Of a DNA stretch of 64,000 nucleotides, positions 7,871 to 15,767 are shown piece after piece. Position numbers and translations under genes: made by a program. The notes under the pieces were generated by a model. That model saw only the letters and a list, made by a program, of their open reading frames with translations, had not been told where the DNA came from and searched no databases. Within the stretch, counting starts at the first letter, position 1. Each line of letters opens with the position of its first letter. The DNA is from Marivirga atlantica (lineage in GTDB: Bacteria > Bacteroidota > Bacteroidia > Cytophagales > Cyclobacteriaceae): NCBI RefSeq assembly GCF_016734805.1, contig NZ_JAERQG010000001.1, positions 124,001 through 188,000 of the forward strand. Direction: 5' to 3'.

Positions 7871-8860
7871 TTGGTAAAGATAGGAAACATAGAATTAGGA
7901 GACTTCCCGTTGCTTTTAGCACCTATGGAAGATGTGAGTGATCCTCCGTTTAGAGCAGTATGTAAGGAAAATGGGGCTGACCTGATGTACACAGAATTTA
8001 TTTCTTCGGAAGGCCTAATCCGCAATGCAGCTAAAAGTGTCCAGAAACTTGACATTTACGATTATGAACGCCCTATCGGCATTCAGATTTTTGGTGACAA
8101 GATTGACTCTATGCGTGAAGCTGCAGCAATAGCAGAAGAAGCTGATCCTGAAATAATAGATATTAATTATGGGTGTCCTGTGAAAAAAGTTGCCTGCAAA
8201 GGTGCTGGTGCCGGCATACTATTGGATTTACCAAAGATGCAGGAAATGACTGCTGAAATTGTAAAGCAGGTAAACAAGCCCGTTACAGTTAAAACCCGTT
8301 TAGGATGGGATGACAGCACTATCAAAATTCAGGAAGTTGCTAAAAGACTTCAGGATGTTGGTATTCAGGCATTGTCAATACATGGTCGTACAAGAAAGCA
8401 AATGTATAAGGGTGTGGCCAATTGGGATTATATAGCTGAAGTTAAAAATGATCCTTCCATACATATTCCTATTTTTGGTAACGGAGATATTGACTCTCCT
8501 GAAAAAGCATTAGAATATAAAAATAAATATGGGGTTGATGGTATCATGATTGGCCGAGCCGCCATTGGTTACCCATGGATATTTAATGAAATCAAACATT
8601 ATATAGCTACAGGAGAAAAGCTTGCAGCCCCTGACCTGGCAGAAAGAGTAGCCATTGCCAAAAAGCATTTAGCATTCTCCATTGAATGGAAAGGTGAGAA
8701 AAAGGGCATTTTTGAGATGCGCAGACATTACACCAATTATTTTAAAGGCATTTACAATTTCAAACCTTACAGAACCCGCTTGGTAGAAGGTAACAGCTAT
8801 CAGGAAGTACTCGACACCTTAGATGAAGTAAACGAAGTATTGGCGGCTGATCTAGCATAA
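7871..8860 (+). CDS. dusB: tRNA-dihydrouridine synthase (DusB type)
   Basis: A 329-residue FMN enzyme that reduces specific uridines to dihydrouridine in tRNA. The Dus signature is complete: IDINYGCPVKKVACKGAGAG, with the catalytic Cys at 102. APMEDVSDPPFR near the N-terminus binds FMN, and SIHGRTRKQMYKG and FGNGDI are the later FMN/phosphate motifs. The start is a TTG: an in-frame TAA stands at 7841-7843, no ATG or GTG lies between, and the family's N-terminal MVKIGNIELG begins exactly there. The next in-frame ATG is inside the FMN motif. The EamA exporter follows after four bases, so they are probably cotranscribed. Confidence 0.93.
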   Translation: MVKIGNIELGDFPLLLAPMEDVSDPPFRAVCKENGADLMYTEFISSEGLIRNAAKSVQKLDIYDYERPIGIQIFGDKIDSMREAAAIAEEADPEIIDINYGCPVKKVACKGAGAGILLDLPKMQEMTAEIVKQVNKPVTVKTRLGWDDSTIKIQEVAKRLQDVGIQALSIHGRTRKQMYKGVANWDYIAEVKNDPSIHIPIFGNGDIDSPEKALEYKNKYGVDGIMIGRAAIGYPWIFNEIKHYIATGEKLAAPDLAERVAIAKKHLAFSIEWKGEKKGIFEMRRHYTNYFKGIYNFKPYRTRLVEGNSYQEVLDTLDEVNEVLAADLA

Positions 8861-8864
8861 TTTT

Positions 8865-9758
8865 ATGAGCGAAAAACCTGAAGCAAAACCAATACTGGTT
8901 TGGGGATTACTTATTTTTCTGGCCTTAATTTGGGGTAGCTCTTTTATACTTATAAAAAGAGGATTAGATGTGTTTAGTGCAGGACAGGTTGGTGCTTTGC
9001 GTATTTTTACCGCAGCCATAGTGCTAGTACCACTATCACTTCCTAAACTAAAGACTTTAACACCAAGGCAGTGGAAATGGCTTTTCATTTCCGGAATGAT
9101 TGGAAGCTTTGGCCCTGCATTTTTATTTGCAATTGCTCAAACTCAACTTGCTAGTGGAATAACCGGGGTTTTAAATGCCCTTACCCCAATTTTCGCATTA
9201 GTTGTAGGCGTCCTTTTTTTTGGCGGCCAGCTTAAAAAGCAAGATGTTTTAGGCATTACTCTAGGTTTCGCAGGAACAGTACTTTTGATAGTAGCCGGAT
9301 CAGGAGGAGAATTAGGAAATTTCAACTACTACGCATTTTTCGTGATAGCTGCCACACTTTGCTATGGCTTCAACCTGAACATTTTAAAACATCAGTTCAG
9401 TGTTTTAACTCCCAAAATAATAACAAGCATATCTTTACTTTTAATTAGTCCTCTGGCCACTTTTTATCTTTTTGGATATACTGACTTTTTAGAAGTAATG
9501 TCCAATAAAGAAGGTGCCTATTTAAGTTTGACTTACATTAGTATCCTTGGGGTTGTAGGTACAGCCTTTGCTCTAATAATTTTTAACAGATTAGTACAAC
9601 TCACCTCTCCTGTTTTTACAAGTTTCGTTACATACCTCATCCCTATCGTAGCTATTATTTGGGGAATTATTGATGGAGAAGTACTCATTTTCTGGCATTA
9701 TATCGGGATAGTGCTTATAATAGTTGGTGTTGCGTTCTCTAATAGAAAGAAGAAATAA
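8865..9758 (+). CDS. EamA/DMT-family transporter
   Basis: A 297-residue membrane protein with ten predicted helices in two EamA repeats (about residues 10-145 and 155-293). The first repeat opens LIFLALIWGSSFILIKRGL, the hallmark of drug/metabolite exporters, and the second contains the matching YLIPIVAIIWGIIDGE. Members export amino acids, metabolites or drugs; nothing here fixes the substrate. It begins four bases after dusB. The C-terminus is a short basic tail (NRKKK). No terminator was found in the 140 bases before the next promoter. Confidence 0.9.
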   Translation: MSEKPEAKPILVWGLLIFLALIWGSSFILIKRGLDVFSAGQVGALRIFTAAIVLVPLSLPKLKTLTPRQWKWLFISGMIGSFGPAFLFAIAQTQLASGITGVLNALTPIFALVVGVLFFGGQLKKQDVLGITLGFAGTVLLIVAGSGGELGNFNYYAFFVIAATLCYGFNLNILKHQFSVLTPKIITSISLLLISPLATFYLFGYTDFLEVMSNKEGAYLSLTYISILGVVGTAFALIIFNRLVQLTSPVFTSFVTYLIPIVAIIWGIIDGEVLIFWHYIGIVLIIVGVAFSNRKKK

Positions 9759-9846
9759 TATTTGGATACTGACTGAAATAACCAAATAATCCATTAATAA
9801 CAATTTGTCAACAAATATTTAATATCAGAATTTAGTCAACAATAAT

Positions 9847-9876
9847 TTTGCATTTCGATTAAAGCACATATTTTTG
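9847..9876 (+). promoter_or_regulatory. Bacteroidota-type promoter of the DksA-like gene
   Basis: TTTG (9847-9850), an 18-base spacer, then TATTTTTG (9869-9876), which fits TTTG-N19-TAnnTTTG closely. The ATG at 9900 follows 23 bases later. This is one of the best promoter matches in the window. Confidence 0.65.
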
Positions 9877-9899
9877 CCGAAGTTTAAAAAGTGTAAGCT

Positions 9900-10289
9900 A
9901 TGAGTGAACAGGAAAAAACCAGATATACAGATGCTGAACTTCAAGAATTTGAAGAGCTAATCACTGAAAAGTTAAATAAAGCTAAGCAAGAACTAAGTTA
10001 TATTAAATCAACTATTACCAGATCTGCTGATTCAGGTACTGACGGCACTGTAGGTAATGTGAAAGTTTTGGAAGACGGTGCTGATACCATGGAAAAAGAA
10101 AGCATGAACCAGCTGGCCGCCAGACAACAAAAGTTTATCACTAACCTGGAAAACGCTTTAGTGAGAATAAAGAATGGTACTTATGGCATTTGCTCAAGCA
10201 CTGGTAAACTAATTTCAAAGGAAAGGCTGAGAGCTGTACCACACACTACCCAATCAATAGAAGCTAAATTAGCACAAGACAATTCATAA
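9900..10289 (+). CDS. TraR/DksA-family protein lacking zinc-finger cysteines
   Basis: A 129-residue protein. An acidic coiled-coil stretch (about residues 10-90) carries TDGTVGNVKVLEDGAD and ends in the DksA-type C-terminal motif NGTYGICSSTGKLISKERL, then RAVPHT. In canonical DksA a four-cysteine zinc finger sits here. Only Cys98 remains, and the distal CxxC is replaced by TTQSIEAK. Similar cysteine-poor forms are known in Bacteroidota. DksA binds the RNA polymerase secondary channel and works with ppGpp; the same role is inferred here. scpB follows after three bases. Confidence 0.85.
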   Translation: MSEQEKTRYTDAELQEFEELITEKLNKAKQELSYIKSTITRSADSGTDGTVGNVKVLEDGADTMEKESMNQLAARQQKFITNLENALVRIKNGTYGICSSTGKLISKERLRAVPHTTQSIEAKLAQDNS

Positions 10290-10292
10290 TAT

Positions 10293-10856
10293 TTGAATTT
10301 TCTTCTTAACCATATTGAAGCACTGATTTTCTGTGCCACTTCTCCATTGAAGTTACAGGAGATTCAAAGATGCTTAACTGAAATGTTTGAGGCAGATGTA
10401 CCCAAGCAGGATATTGAGGATGCAATAAAAAAGCTTTCCGAGAAATATGCCGCTGAGGAATACTCTTTTCAAATCGAATATATTGGTGGCGGTTATCAAT
10501 TTATGACCAAGCCTGCCTACCAGGCCAGTATTGGCATCATGCTTAAGCATCAATCCAAGAAAAGGCTCTCTACTTCAGCTCTGGAAACACTTTCCATCAT
10601 TGCTTACAAACAACCTATCACCAAAGGTGAAATGGAGCAGATTAGAGGAGTAAATTGTGATTATACGGTGCAAAAGCTTCTTGAAAAAGAATTAGTAGAA
10701 ATTAAAGGTAAATCCGATGCTATCGGACGCCCTTTGCTTTATGGCACCAGCCAAAACTTTATGGAGTACTTTGGCATAAATGATCTTAAGGATTTACCTA
10801 CACCAAAAGATTTCAGTCAGGAAGAAAACAAAATAGGTGAAGAAAACGAGGATTAG
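10293..10856 (+). CDS. scpB: SMC-Scp complex subunit ScpB
   Basis: A 187-residue winged-helix protein. With ScpA and SMC it forms the condensin-like complex that organises and segregates the chromosome. Two winged helices span about residues 4-85 and 88-165. The family core LSTSALETLSIIAYKQPITK and VNCDYTVQKLLEKELVEIKG is clear, followed by GRPLLYGTS and an acidic tail. The start is TTG, three bases after the upstream stop. The next in-frame ATG would delete most of the first domain. scpA is not in the window; in many genomes it is adjacent, so its absence is worth noting. Confidence 0.93.
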   Translation: MNFLLNHIEALIFCATSPLKLQEIQRCLTEMFEADVPKQDIEDAIKKLSEKYAAEEYSFQIEYIGGGYQFMTKPAYQASIGIMLKHQSKKRLSTSALETLSIIAYKQPITKGEMEQIRGVNCDYTVQKLLEKELVEIKGKSDAIGRPLLYGTSQNFMEYFGINDLKDLPTPKDFSQEENKIGEENED

Positions 10857-10908
10857 TTTTTATCTGACTAACTGAAGTTTCAGCCTATGATAGCAGGTCT
10901 ATTATTGC

Positions 10909-10916
10909 TACTTTTG
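10909..10916 (+). promoter_or_regulatory. Putative -7 element (TACTTTTG) of the pseudouridine synthase gene
   Basis: TACTTTTG fits TAnnTTTG and ends 16 bases before the ATG at 10933. No clear TTTG is found at the expected -33 distance. Confidence 0.45.
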
Positions 10917-10932
10917 CTTTAAATATATCTGT

Positions 10933-11778
10933 ATGTCTAAAAAGCCTTTCAAAAAGCGACCACCCAACAAAAAGAATTCTCCCAAAAAAGCCAAGTTCGA
11001 TAGTACTGTTCCAGCATATGATATGAAAAAAATCAAGGCTGTGGAGAAGAAAGTAGGTGAAGAAGACAGTAATGAAGGAATCAGACTTAACAAATACATT
11101 GCTAATTCAGGCATTTGTAGCAGACGCGAAGCTGATACACACATTGCCGAAGGAAAGGTTACTGTTAACAGCAAAGTAATTAAGGAAATGGGCTACAAAG
11201 TACAGCCTACTGATATCGTATCTTTTGAAGGGAAAGTAATCAAAAGAGAAAAATTAGTTTACATGCTTCTTAACAAACCCAAGGGTTTTATTACCACAAT
11301 GGATGATCCCAAAGATCGCAAAACGGTAATGGACTTAGTTAAGAAGGCTTGTGATGAACGGATTTACCCCGTTGGCAGATTAGATAGAAATACAACAGGT
11401 CTATTGCTTTTTACCAATGATGGTGTTTTAGCTAAAAGATTAACCCACCCTTCCCATAAAGTAAGAAAAATTTATCAGGTGGAGTTAGACAAGCCTATAA
11501 CGGAGGAGCACTTTCTGCAAATTGAAGCTGGTCTGGAACTTGAAGATGGGCACGCTCCTGTTGAAAAAATTGCTATTTTAAATCCTGAAGCAACACGAAT
11601 TGGTGTAGAAATAGTAATTGGGAGAAATAGAATTGTAAGAAGAATTTTTGGACATCTTGGCTACGAGGTTGTTAAACTTGACAGAACGGTTTATGCAAGC
11701 TTAACCAAAAAAGATCTTCCCAGGGGGAAATGGCGTTATTTGGCTGAAAAAGAAGTTATTCGACTCAAGCATTTTTAG
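10933..11778 (+). CDS. rluB: 23S rRNA pseudouridine synthase, RluB/RsuA family
   Basis: A 281-residue enzyme that isomerises a uridine in rRNA to pseudouridine. A lysine-rich N-terminal tail (residues 1-45) is followed by an S4 RNA-binding domain (about 50-96, RLNKYIANSGICSRREAD). The catalytic domain carries GRLDRNTTGLLLF with the catalytic Asp151. GRNRIVRRIFGHLGYEV completes the RsuA/RluB/E/F signature. RluB is the likely activity because of the basic extension and S4 domain, but RluE or RluF specificity cannot be excluded. Its last 14 bases overlap the convergent histidine kinase gene. Confidence 0.88.
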   Translation: MSKKPFKKRPPNKKNSPKKAKFDSTVPAYDMKKIKAVEKKVGEEDSNEGIRLNKYIANSGICSRREADTHIAEGKVTVNSKVIKEMGYKVQPTDIVSFEGKVIKREKLVYMLLNKPKGFITTMDDPKDRKTVMDLVKKACDERIYPVGRLDRNTTGLLLFTNDGVLAKRLTHPSHKVRKIYQVELDKPITEEHFLQIEAGLELEDGHAPVEKIAILNPEATRIGVEIVIGRNRIVRRIFGHLGYEVVKLDRTVYASLTKKDLPRGKWRYLAEKEVIRLKHF

Positions 11779-13195
11779 TATTCAACGGTTTTACAGCCGC
11801 ATCATGAATAATAATTTTGAATTCACTTCCTTCACCAATTTCACTATTGAGCCTTATTTGACCATTGATCTTTTCCAAGGCTTGTTTTACGATAAACAAG
11901 CCTAAACCTGAGCCTTCAGCTTCACTGCTAGCCCTGTAGAACATATCAAAAACTTTATGCTGACTTTCAGGGTGGATTCCTTTGCCGTTATCTGCAATAG
12001 TAATTTGCACATCTCTATCTAATCGCTCAAACCTTACGGCAATCCATTGATCTCGCTTGTTATTGTCATGATACTTCACTGCGTTTGAAATGAGGTTTGA
12101 AAGTACAACCTTCAGCTGATAATAGTCTGTTTTTAAGATATGATGTAATTGTTCTTCAAAATCAAGCCTAATGCTGTCGGCCCCTTCATTAAACTTCACA
12201 TCTGCTATCACATCATCAATAATTTCCCCCAATCTAAAAACCACAGGTTTAATTTCAGTTTTTATATTTCTGGAGTAATTCAGAATATCACTAAAAATAT
12301 GATCTAGTTTTTTTACACGTTCCTCCATCATAGTTACATACTGCTTACCTTGATCTTCTTTGATATCATGTTTGGCAAGGTTAATAAGACCAAGTAATGA
12401 GGCAACCGGAGCTCTTAAATCATGTGATGTACTGTAGAGGAAACTGTCTAATTCCCTATTGGTTTTCTCAAGGGTTGTGCGCTCATCTTCAAGCAACCAA
12501 ATAATCATGCCTATTCCTATAAGCGCCAACAACAGAAAATCAATAGAACCATATAGGTAACCTATCTCAAACATGTGAGAATCATCAATAAACATTTCAA
12601 ACACGCCTCTCAGATAATGTAAATTCTCAAAACCATATAGCACAAAACTAATCCATAGTAGTTTTTTACCTACCGTTTTATCTTTTCTACCAACGCGCAT
12701 GATGATGATTCCTGCCAGAATAAAGGCAATACCAACAATCAACGATTTTAATCCAAAAGGAATTATGAATGAATAAATTACCTGAGAATCATCAAAAAAC
12801 AGGTAGAGTTGTGTGGTTAACAGTGAAATCACAATTACAAGCCCATAAATTAAGAATTCCCATTTGTTACTAAGACTCTTCTTTTGAATGAGATTATAAG
12901 CTCCGTTCAATAGCCAAAACACTTGGGCAAATGCGGCCATGGTATACAGGAATGTGAAAAGAAGCTGTAGAAAGTTAGGCCCCTCGGCATCAGCAAAATA
13001 TAAAGCACTAAACGCAAAGGTTAAGTAAAAGGAATATGCTAACCAGCTTAAGGACCACAACTTAAGGTGCTTACGCTGATAAAGGCTGTGGAAATACCAG
13101 AGTATCAGCGATATAGCTACTCCCCACATAAGGTGAGCTACAAACACATTAGTCACATTCAAAAAATATTCAAAAATGAATTTTTGATCTATCAA
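11765..13195 (-). CDS. Orphan membrane sensor histidine kinase (7TM-like)
   Basis: A 476-residue kinase. The first 245 residues hold about seven hydrophobic helices with short loops, an integral-membrane sensor. A short coiled linker leads to the DHp domain with His258 in STSHDLRAPVASL, then the ATPase domain with N box NLISNAVKYHD, G1 DNGKGI and G2 GSGLGLFIVKQAL. It presumably autophosphorylates in response to a membrane signal. No response regulator is adjacent. The start is TTG at 13195: an in-frame TAA lies 15 bases upstream, and the first in-frame ATG is Met23, inside the first helix. A palindrome and a TATTTTTG element lie about 90 bases upstream. Confidence 0.88.
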   Translation of the reverse strand: MIDQKFIFEYFLNVTNVFVAHLMWGVAISLILWYFHSLYQRKHLKLWSLSWLAYSFYLTFAFSALYFADAEGPNFLQLLFTFLYTMAAFAQVFWLLNGAYNLIQKKSLSNKWEFLIYGLVIVISLLTTQLYLFFDDSQVIYSFIIPFGLKSLIVGIAFILAGIIIMRVGRKDKTVGKKLLWISFVLYGFENLHYLRGVFEMFIDDSHMFEIGYLYGSIDFLLLALIGIGMIIWLLEDERTTLEKTNRELDSFLYSTSHDLRAPVASLLGLINLAKHDIKEDQGKQYVTMMEERVKKLDHIFSDILNYSRNIKTEIKPVVFRLGEIIDDVIADVKFNEGADSIRLDFEEQLHHILKTDYYQLKVVLSNLISNAVKYHDNNKRDQWIAVRFERLDRDVQITIADNGKGIHPESQHKVFDMFYRASSEAEGSGLGLFIVKQALEKINGQIRLNSEIGEGSEFKIIIHDAAVKPLNTKNA

Positions 13196-13282
13196 ATCCG
13201 GGAATTTTTAACAAGATGCAAAATAATACTTCTAGCTGATAAGAGAAGTAAATTGCTTATCTGTATTGATTTTAAATTAGTG

Positions 13283-13290
13283 CAAAAATA
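13283..13290 (-). promoter_or_regulatory. Putative -7 element (TATTTTTG) of the orphan kinase gene
   Basis: TATTTTTG on the minus strand, 87 bases before the kinase start. Its upstream edge overlaps the inverted repeat at 13288-13307, which would lie between the -33 and -7 regions. No good -33 box is visible. Confidence 0.35.
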
Positions 13291-13307
13291 GTATGTATGC
13301 ATACTAT
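13288..13307. repeat. Perfect 8-bp inverted repeat, possible operator
   Basis: ATAGTATG, loop TATG, CATACTAT. The position over the presumed promoter spacer of the orphan kinase suggests a repressor site. It could also be a weak plus-strand hairpin, since TTTTTATA follows. Confidence 0.45.
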
Positions 13308-13408
13308 TTTTATACTCATATATTATTTTTAAATTTCATTTGTAAGAAATACTCACAAAAAAGATAAAAATGAGTTCAGCAGTTGATAGGATAACAATAA
13401 CACAAAAA

Positions 13409-13436
13409 AAGCCTCACTTATTTCTAAGCGAGGCTT
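13409..13436 (-). terminator. Terminator of tRNA-Phe
   Basis: On the minus strand AAGCCTCGCTTA, loop GAAA, TAAGTGAGGCTT, then a run of seven T. The stem has one mismatch. It starts two bases past the discriminator base of the tRNA. Confidence 0.85.
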
Positions 13437-13437
13437 G

Positions 13438-13510
13438 TGGTGCTAAGTGGACTCGAACCACCGACTCACGGATTTTCAGTCCGATGCTCTACCAACTGAG
13501 CTATAGCACC
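13438..13510 (-). tRNA. tRNA-Phe (anticodon GAA)
   Basis: A 73-nt cloverleaf on the minus strand. The acceptor stem is GGTGCTA with TAGCACC, the D arm is GCTC-AGTTGGTA-GAGC, the anticodon stem is TCGGA/TCCGT with loop CTGAAAA (GAA, positions 34-36), and the T arm is GGTGG-TTCGAGT-CCACT. The discriminator is A and the CCA end is not encoded. It has its own promoter and terminator. Confidence 0.97.
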
Positions 13511-13524
13511 GTGTTAGAGTGGTG

Positions 13525-13555
13525 CAAAAGTAGATAAGATAATTTATCCTGCAAA
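13525..13555 (-). promoter_or_regulatory. Promoter of tRNA-Phe
   Basis: On the minus strand TTTG (13552-13555), a 19-base spacer, then TACTTTTG (13525-13532). This matches the Bacteroidota consensus TTTG-N19-TAnnTTTG. The tRNA begins 14 bases after the -7 element, the same distance as at tRNA-Arg. Confidence 0.75.
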
Positions 13556-13606
13556 AATATTTTAAAAATAAATTGAAAAAAGTTCAAAGTTCAACAAATA
13601 GATAAA

Positions 13607-14917
13607 ATGGCATACATCTCACAAATAGCTTTCCTTCTGGTACTTGCGGTTGCAGGTTACCTCTTATCAAAAAGGATAGGGAGGATCAAAAAAAATATTC
13701 AGCTCGGTAAAGATATTGACCGATCAGACCAAAAAGGTGAAAGAACAAAGAATATGTTACTTGTAGCCTTTGGCCAGAAGAAAATGTTCAAAAAGGTTAT
13801 TCCTGCTTTTTTCCACTTTCTGATCTACGCTGGTTTCTTAATAATCAACCTGGAAGTGCTAGAGTTCATCATTGATGGTATTGCTGGCACGCATAGAATT
13901 TTCGCCCCAGTTTTAGGTGATTTCTACACTGTAGCCATTAATATTTTTGAATTCCTGGCAGTGGCTGTTCTTTTGGCCTGCGTAGTATTCTTAATTAGAA
14001 GAAATATACTTGGCATTAAAAGGTTTACCACCCTGGCAGGATGGCCCAAGCTTGATGGTAATTTAATCCTGGTAATTGAAATTATCCTGATGTTTGCCAT
14101 TCTTACTATGAATGCCACAGACATGCTGCTTCAAGGTAACGACCCTCATTATACCCAAACAGGTGATTTCTTTTTCAGCAGTTTCTTAACACCTCTTTTC
14201 GAGGGCATGAGTGTTAGCGCACTACATTTTGTAGAAAGGTTTGCATGGTGGTTCCACATCATTGGTATTTTAGGATTCGCGCTTTATGTTACATATTCTA
14301 AGCACCTTCATATTTTCATGGCATTCCCTAACACTTATTTTGCCAGATTGGTACCTAAAGGCCAAATGAAAAATATGGATGAAGTAACCACTGAGGTTAA
14401 AGCCATGCTTGGCGTGGGTGATGCCGGAAGTTCGGAACCTCCTGCTGAAATTGCCAGATTTGGCGCTAAGGATGCAAACGATCTCTTTTGGACAGACCTA
14501 ATGGGTGCTTATGCCTGCACCGAGTGTGGTAGGTGTACAGAACAATGCCCTGCCAATATTACTGGTAAGAAGCTCTCTCCAAGAAAAATCATGATGGATA
14601 CGCGTGATAGAATTGAAGAGATTGGTTTAAACCTTCAAGCTGGTAAGCCATCAGAAGATGGTAAATCACTTTTAGGAGATTACATTACTGCCGAAGAAGT
14701 AAATGCTTGTACTTCTTGTAACGCTTGTGTTGAAGCTTGTCCTATCAACATTAATCCATTGGATATTATTCTACAGATGAGAAGATACATGGCAATGGAA
14801 GAATCAAGCTCTCCGCAAAGCTGGAATAGCATGTTCCAAAACGTAGAGACTAACTTTGCCCCATGGAAGTTTCCTCCTACGGACAGGTTCAATTGGGCAG
14901 ATAAAGTAAATAATTAA
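13607..14917 (+). CDS. Membrane-anchored iron-sulfur protein, HdrC/NarI-like
   Basis: A 436-residue protein with about six N-terminal helices (residues 1-235) resembling a NarI-type gamma subunit, then a cytosolic domain with two [4Fe-4S] motifs: CTECGRCTEQCP and CTSCNACVEACP. This is the layout of HdrC-like electron carriers fused to a membrane module. It likely passes electrons between the quinone pool and the partner encoded 36 bases downstream, an HdrB-like CCG-domain protein. The electron donor is unknown; etf genes, common partners elsewhere, are not in this window. Start is an ATG; no other in-frame candidate is nearby. Confidence 0.85.
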   Translation: MAYISQIAFLLVLAVAGYLLSKRIGRIKKNIQLGKDIDRSDQKGERTKNMLLVAFGQKKMFKKVIPAFFHFLIYAGFLIINLEVLEFIIDGIAGTHRIFAPVLGDFYTVAINIFEFLAVAVLLACVVFLIRRNILGIKRFTTLAGWPKLDGNLILVIEIILMFAILTMNATDMLLQGNDPHYTQTGDFFFSSFLTPLFEGMSVSALHFVERFAWWFHIIGILGFALYVTYSKHLHIFMAFPNTYFARLVPKGQMKNMDEVTTEVKAMLGVGDAGSSEPPAEIARFGAKDANDLFWTDLMGAYACTECGRCTEQCPANITGKKLSPRKIMMDTRDRIEEIGLNLQAGKPSEDGKSLLGDYITAEEVNACTSCNACVEACPININPLDIILQMRRYMAMEESSSPQSWNSMFQNVETNFAPWKFPPTDRFNWADKVNN

Positions 14918-14953
14918 TAGTTAAGATTTTAAATACGATATAAACGATCAGTT

Positions 14954-15751
14954 ATGAGCGATAAAACATATAAAGTACCCACCATGCAGGAAATGAGTGC
15001 CAAAGGTGAAAGCCCTGAGGTATTGTTTTGGGTAGGCTGTGCAGGTTCTTTTGATGACAGATACAAGGCTGTTACCATTGCCTTCACTAAAATATTAAAC
15101 GAGGTAGGAATCAATTTTGCCGTATTAGGCCCTGAAGAAAGCTGTACAGGTGACCCTGCCAGAAGAGGTGGAAATGAGTTCCTTTTTCAGATGCAGGCCA
15201 TGAGCAACATTCAGGTATTAGATGGCTACAATGTGAAGAAGATAGTAACGGCATGCCCGCATTGCTTCAACACACTAAAAAATGAATACCCTGAATTAGG
15301 AGGTAACTATGATGTAGTGCATCATTCCACTTTCTTACAAGGACTTATCAACGATGGAAAAGTTACTTTAAAAGATGGTGGCGAATTCAAAGGGAAGAAA
15401 ATTACTTTCCATGATAGCTGCTATTTAGGAAGGGCTAATGGCGTATATGAAGCACCTCGAGATGTAATTAAAGCTTTGGATGCTGAGCTAGTTGAAATGA
15501 AGCGTTGTAAAACCAAAGGTTTATGCTGCGGTGCTGGCGGTGCTCAAATGTTTAAAGATGCTGAGCCTGGCAATAAAGAAATAAACATAGAAAGAACTGA
15601 AGAAGCATTAGATACTGGTGCTGAAGTTATTGCAGCTGGTTGTCCATTCTGTATGACTATGATGGGCGATGGCGTTAAGAATAAAGAAAAAGAAGGTAGC
15701 GTTAAAGTGCTAGACTTGGCAGAATTAATCGCAAAAAATCAGGGCTTGTAA
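14954..15751 (+). CDS. CCG-domain (Fe-S) oxidoreductase, HdrB/GlpC/LutA-like
   Basis: A 265-residue soluble protein with two cysteine-rich CCG repeats. The first contains the FWVGCAGSFDDRY start, ESCTGDPARRGG and TACPHCFNTLKNEYP. The second contains HDSCYLGRANG, CKTKGLCCGAGGAQM and AGCPFCMTMM. Such domains bind a non-cubane [4Fe-4S] cluster in HdrB. Together with the preceding membrane gene it forms a two-gene redox unit. The gene's last codons form the left arm of its own terminator. Exact substrate unknown. Confidence 0.87.
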   Translation: MSDKTYKVPTMQEMSAKGESPEVLFWVGCAGSFDDRYKAVTIAFTKILNEVGINFAVLGPEESCTGDPARRGGNEFLFQMQAMSNIQVLDGYNVKKIVTACPHCFNTLKNEYPELGGNYDVVHHSTFLQGLINDGKVTLKDGGEFKGKKITFHDSCYLGRANGVYEAPRDVIKALDAELVEMKRCKTKGLCCGAGGAQMFKDAEPGNKEINIERTEEALDTGAEVIAAGCPFCMTMMGDGVKNKEKEGSVKVLDLAELIAKNQGL

Positions 15752-15763
15752 AAGCCCTTTTTT
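15742..15763 (+). terminator. Terminator overlapping the stop codon of the CCG-domain gene
   Basis: GGGCTT, loop GTAA, AAGCCC, then TTTTTT. The TAA stop (15749-15751) sits in the loop. The next ATG is only four bases beyond the T-run. Confidence 0.85.
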
Positions 15764-15767
15764 ATTT

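Noticed and set aside
13370-13537. Plus-strand open frame of 55 codons across tRNA-Phe
   Set aside because: It runs through the tRNA and its terminator on the opposite strand; the protein is an artefact.
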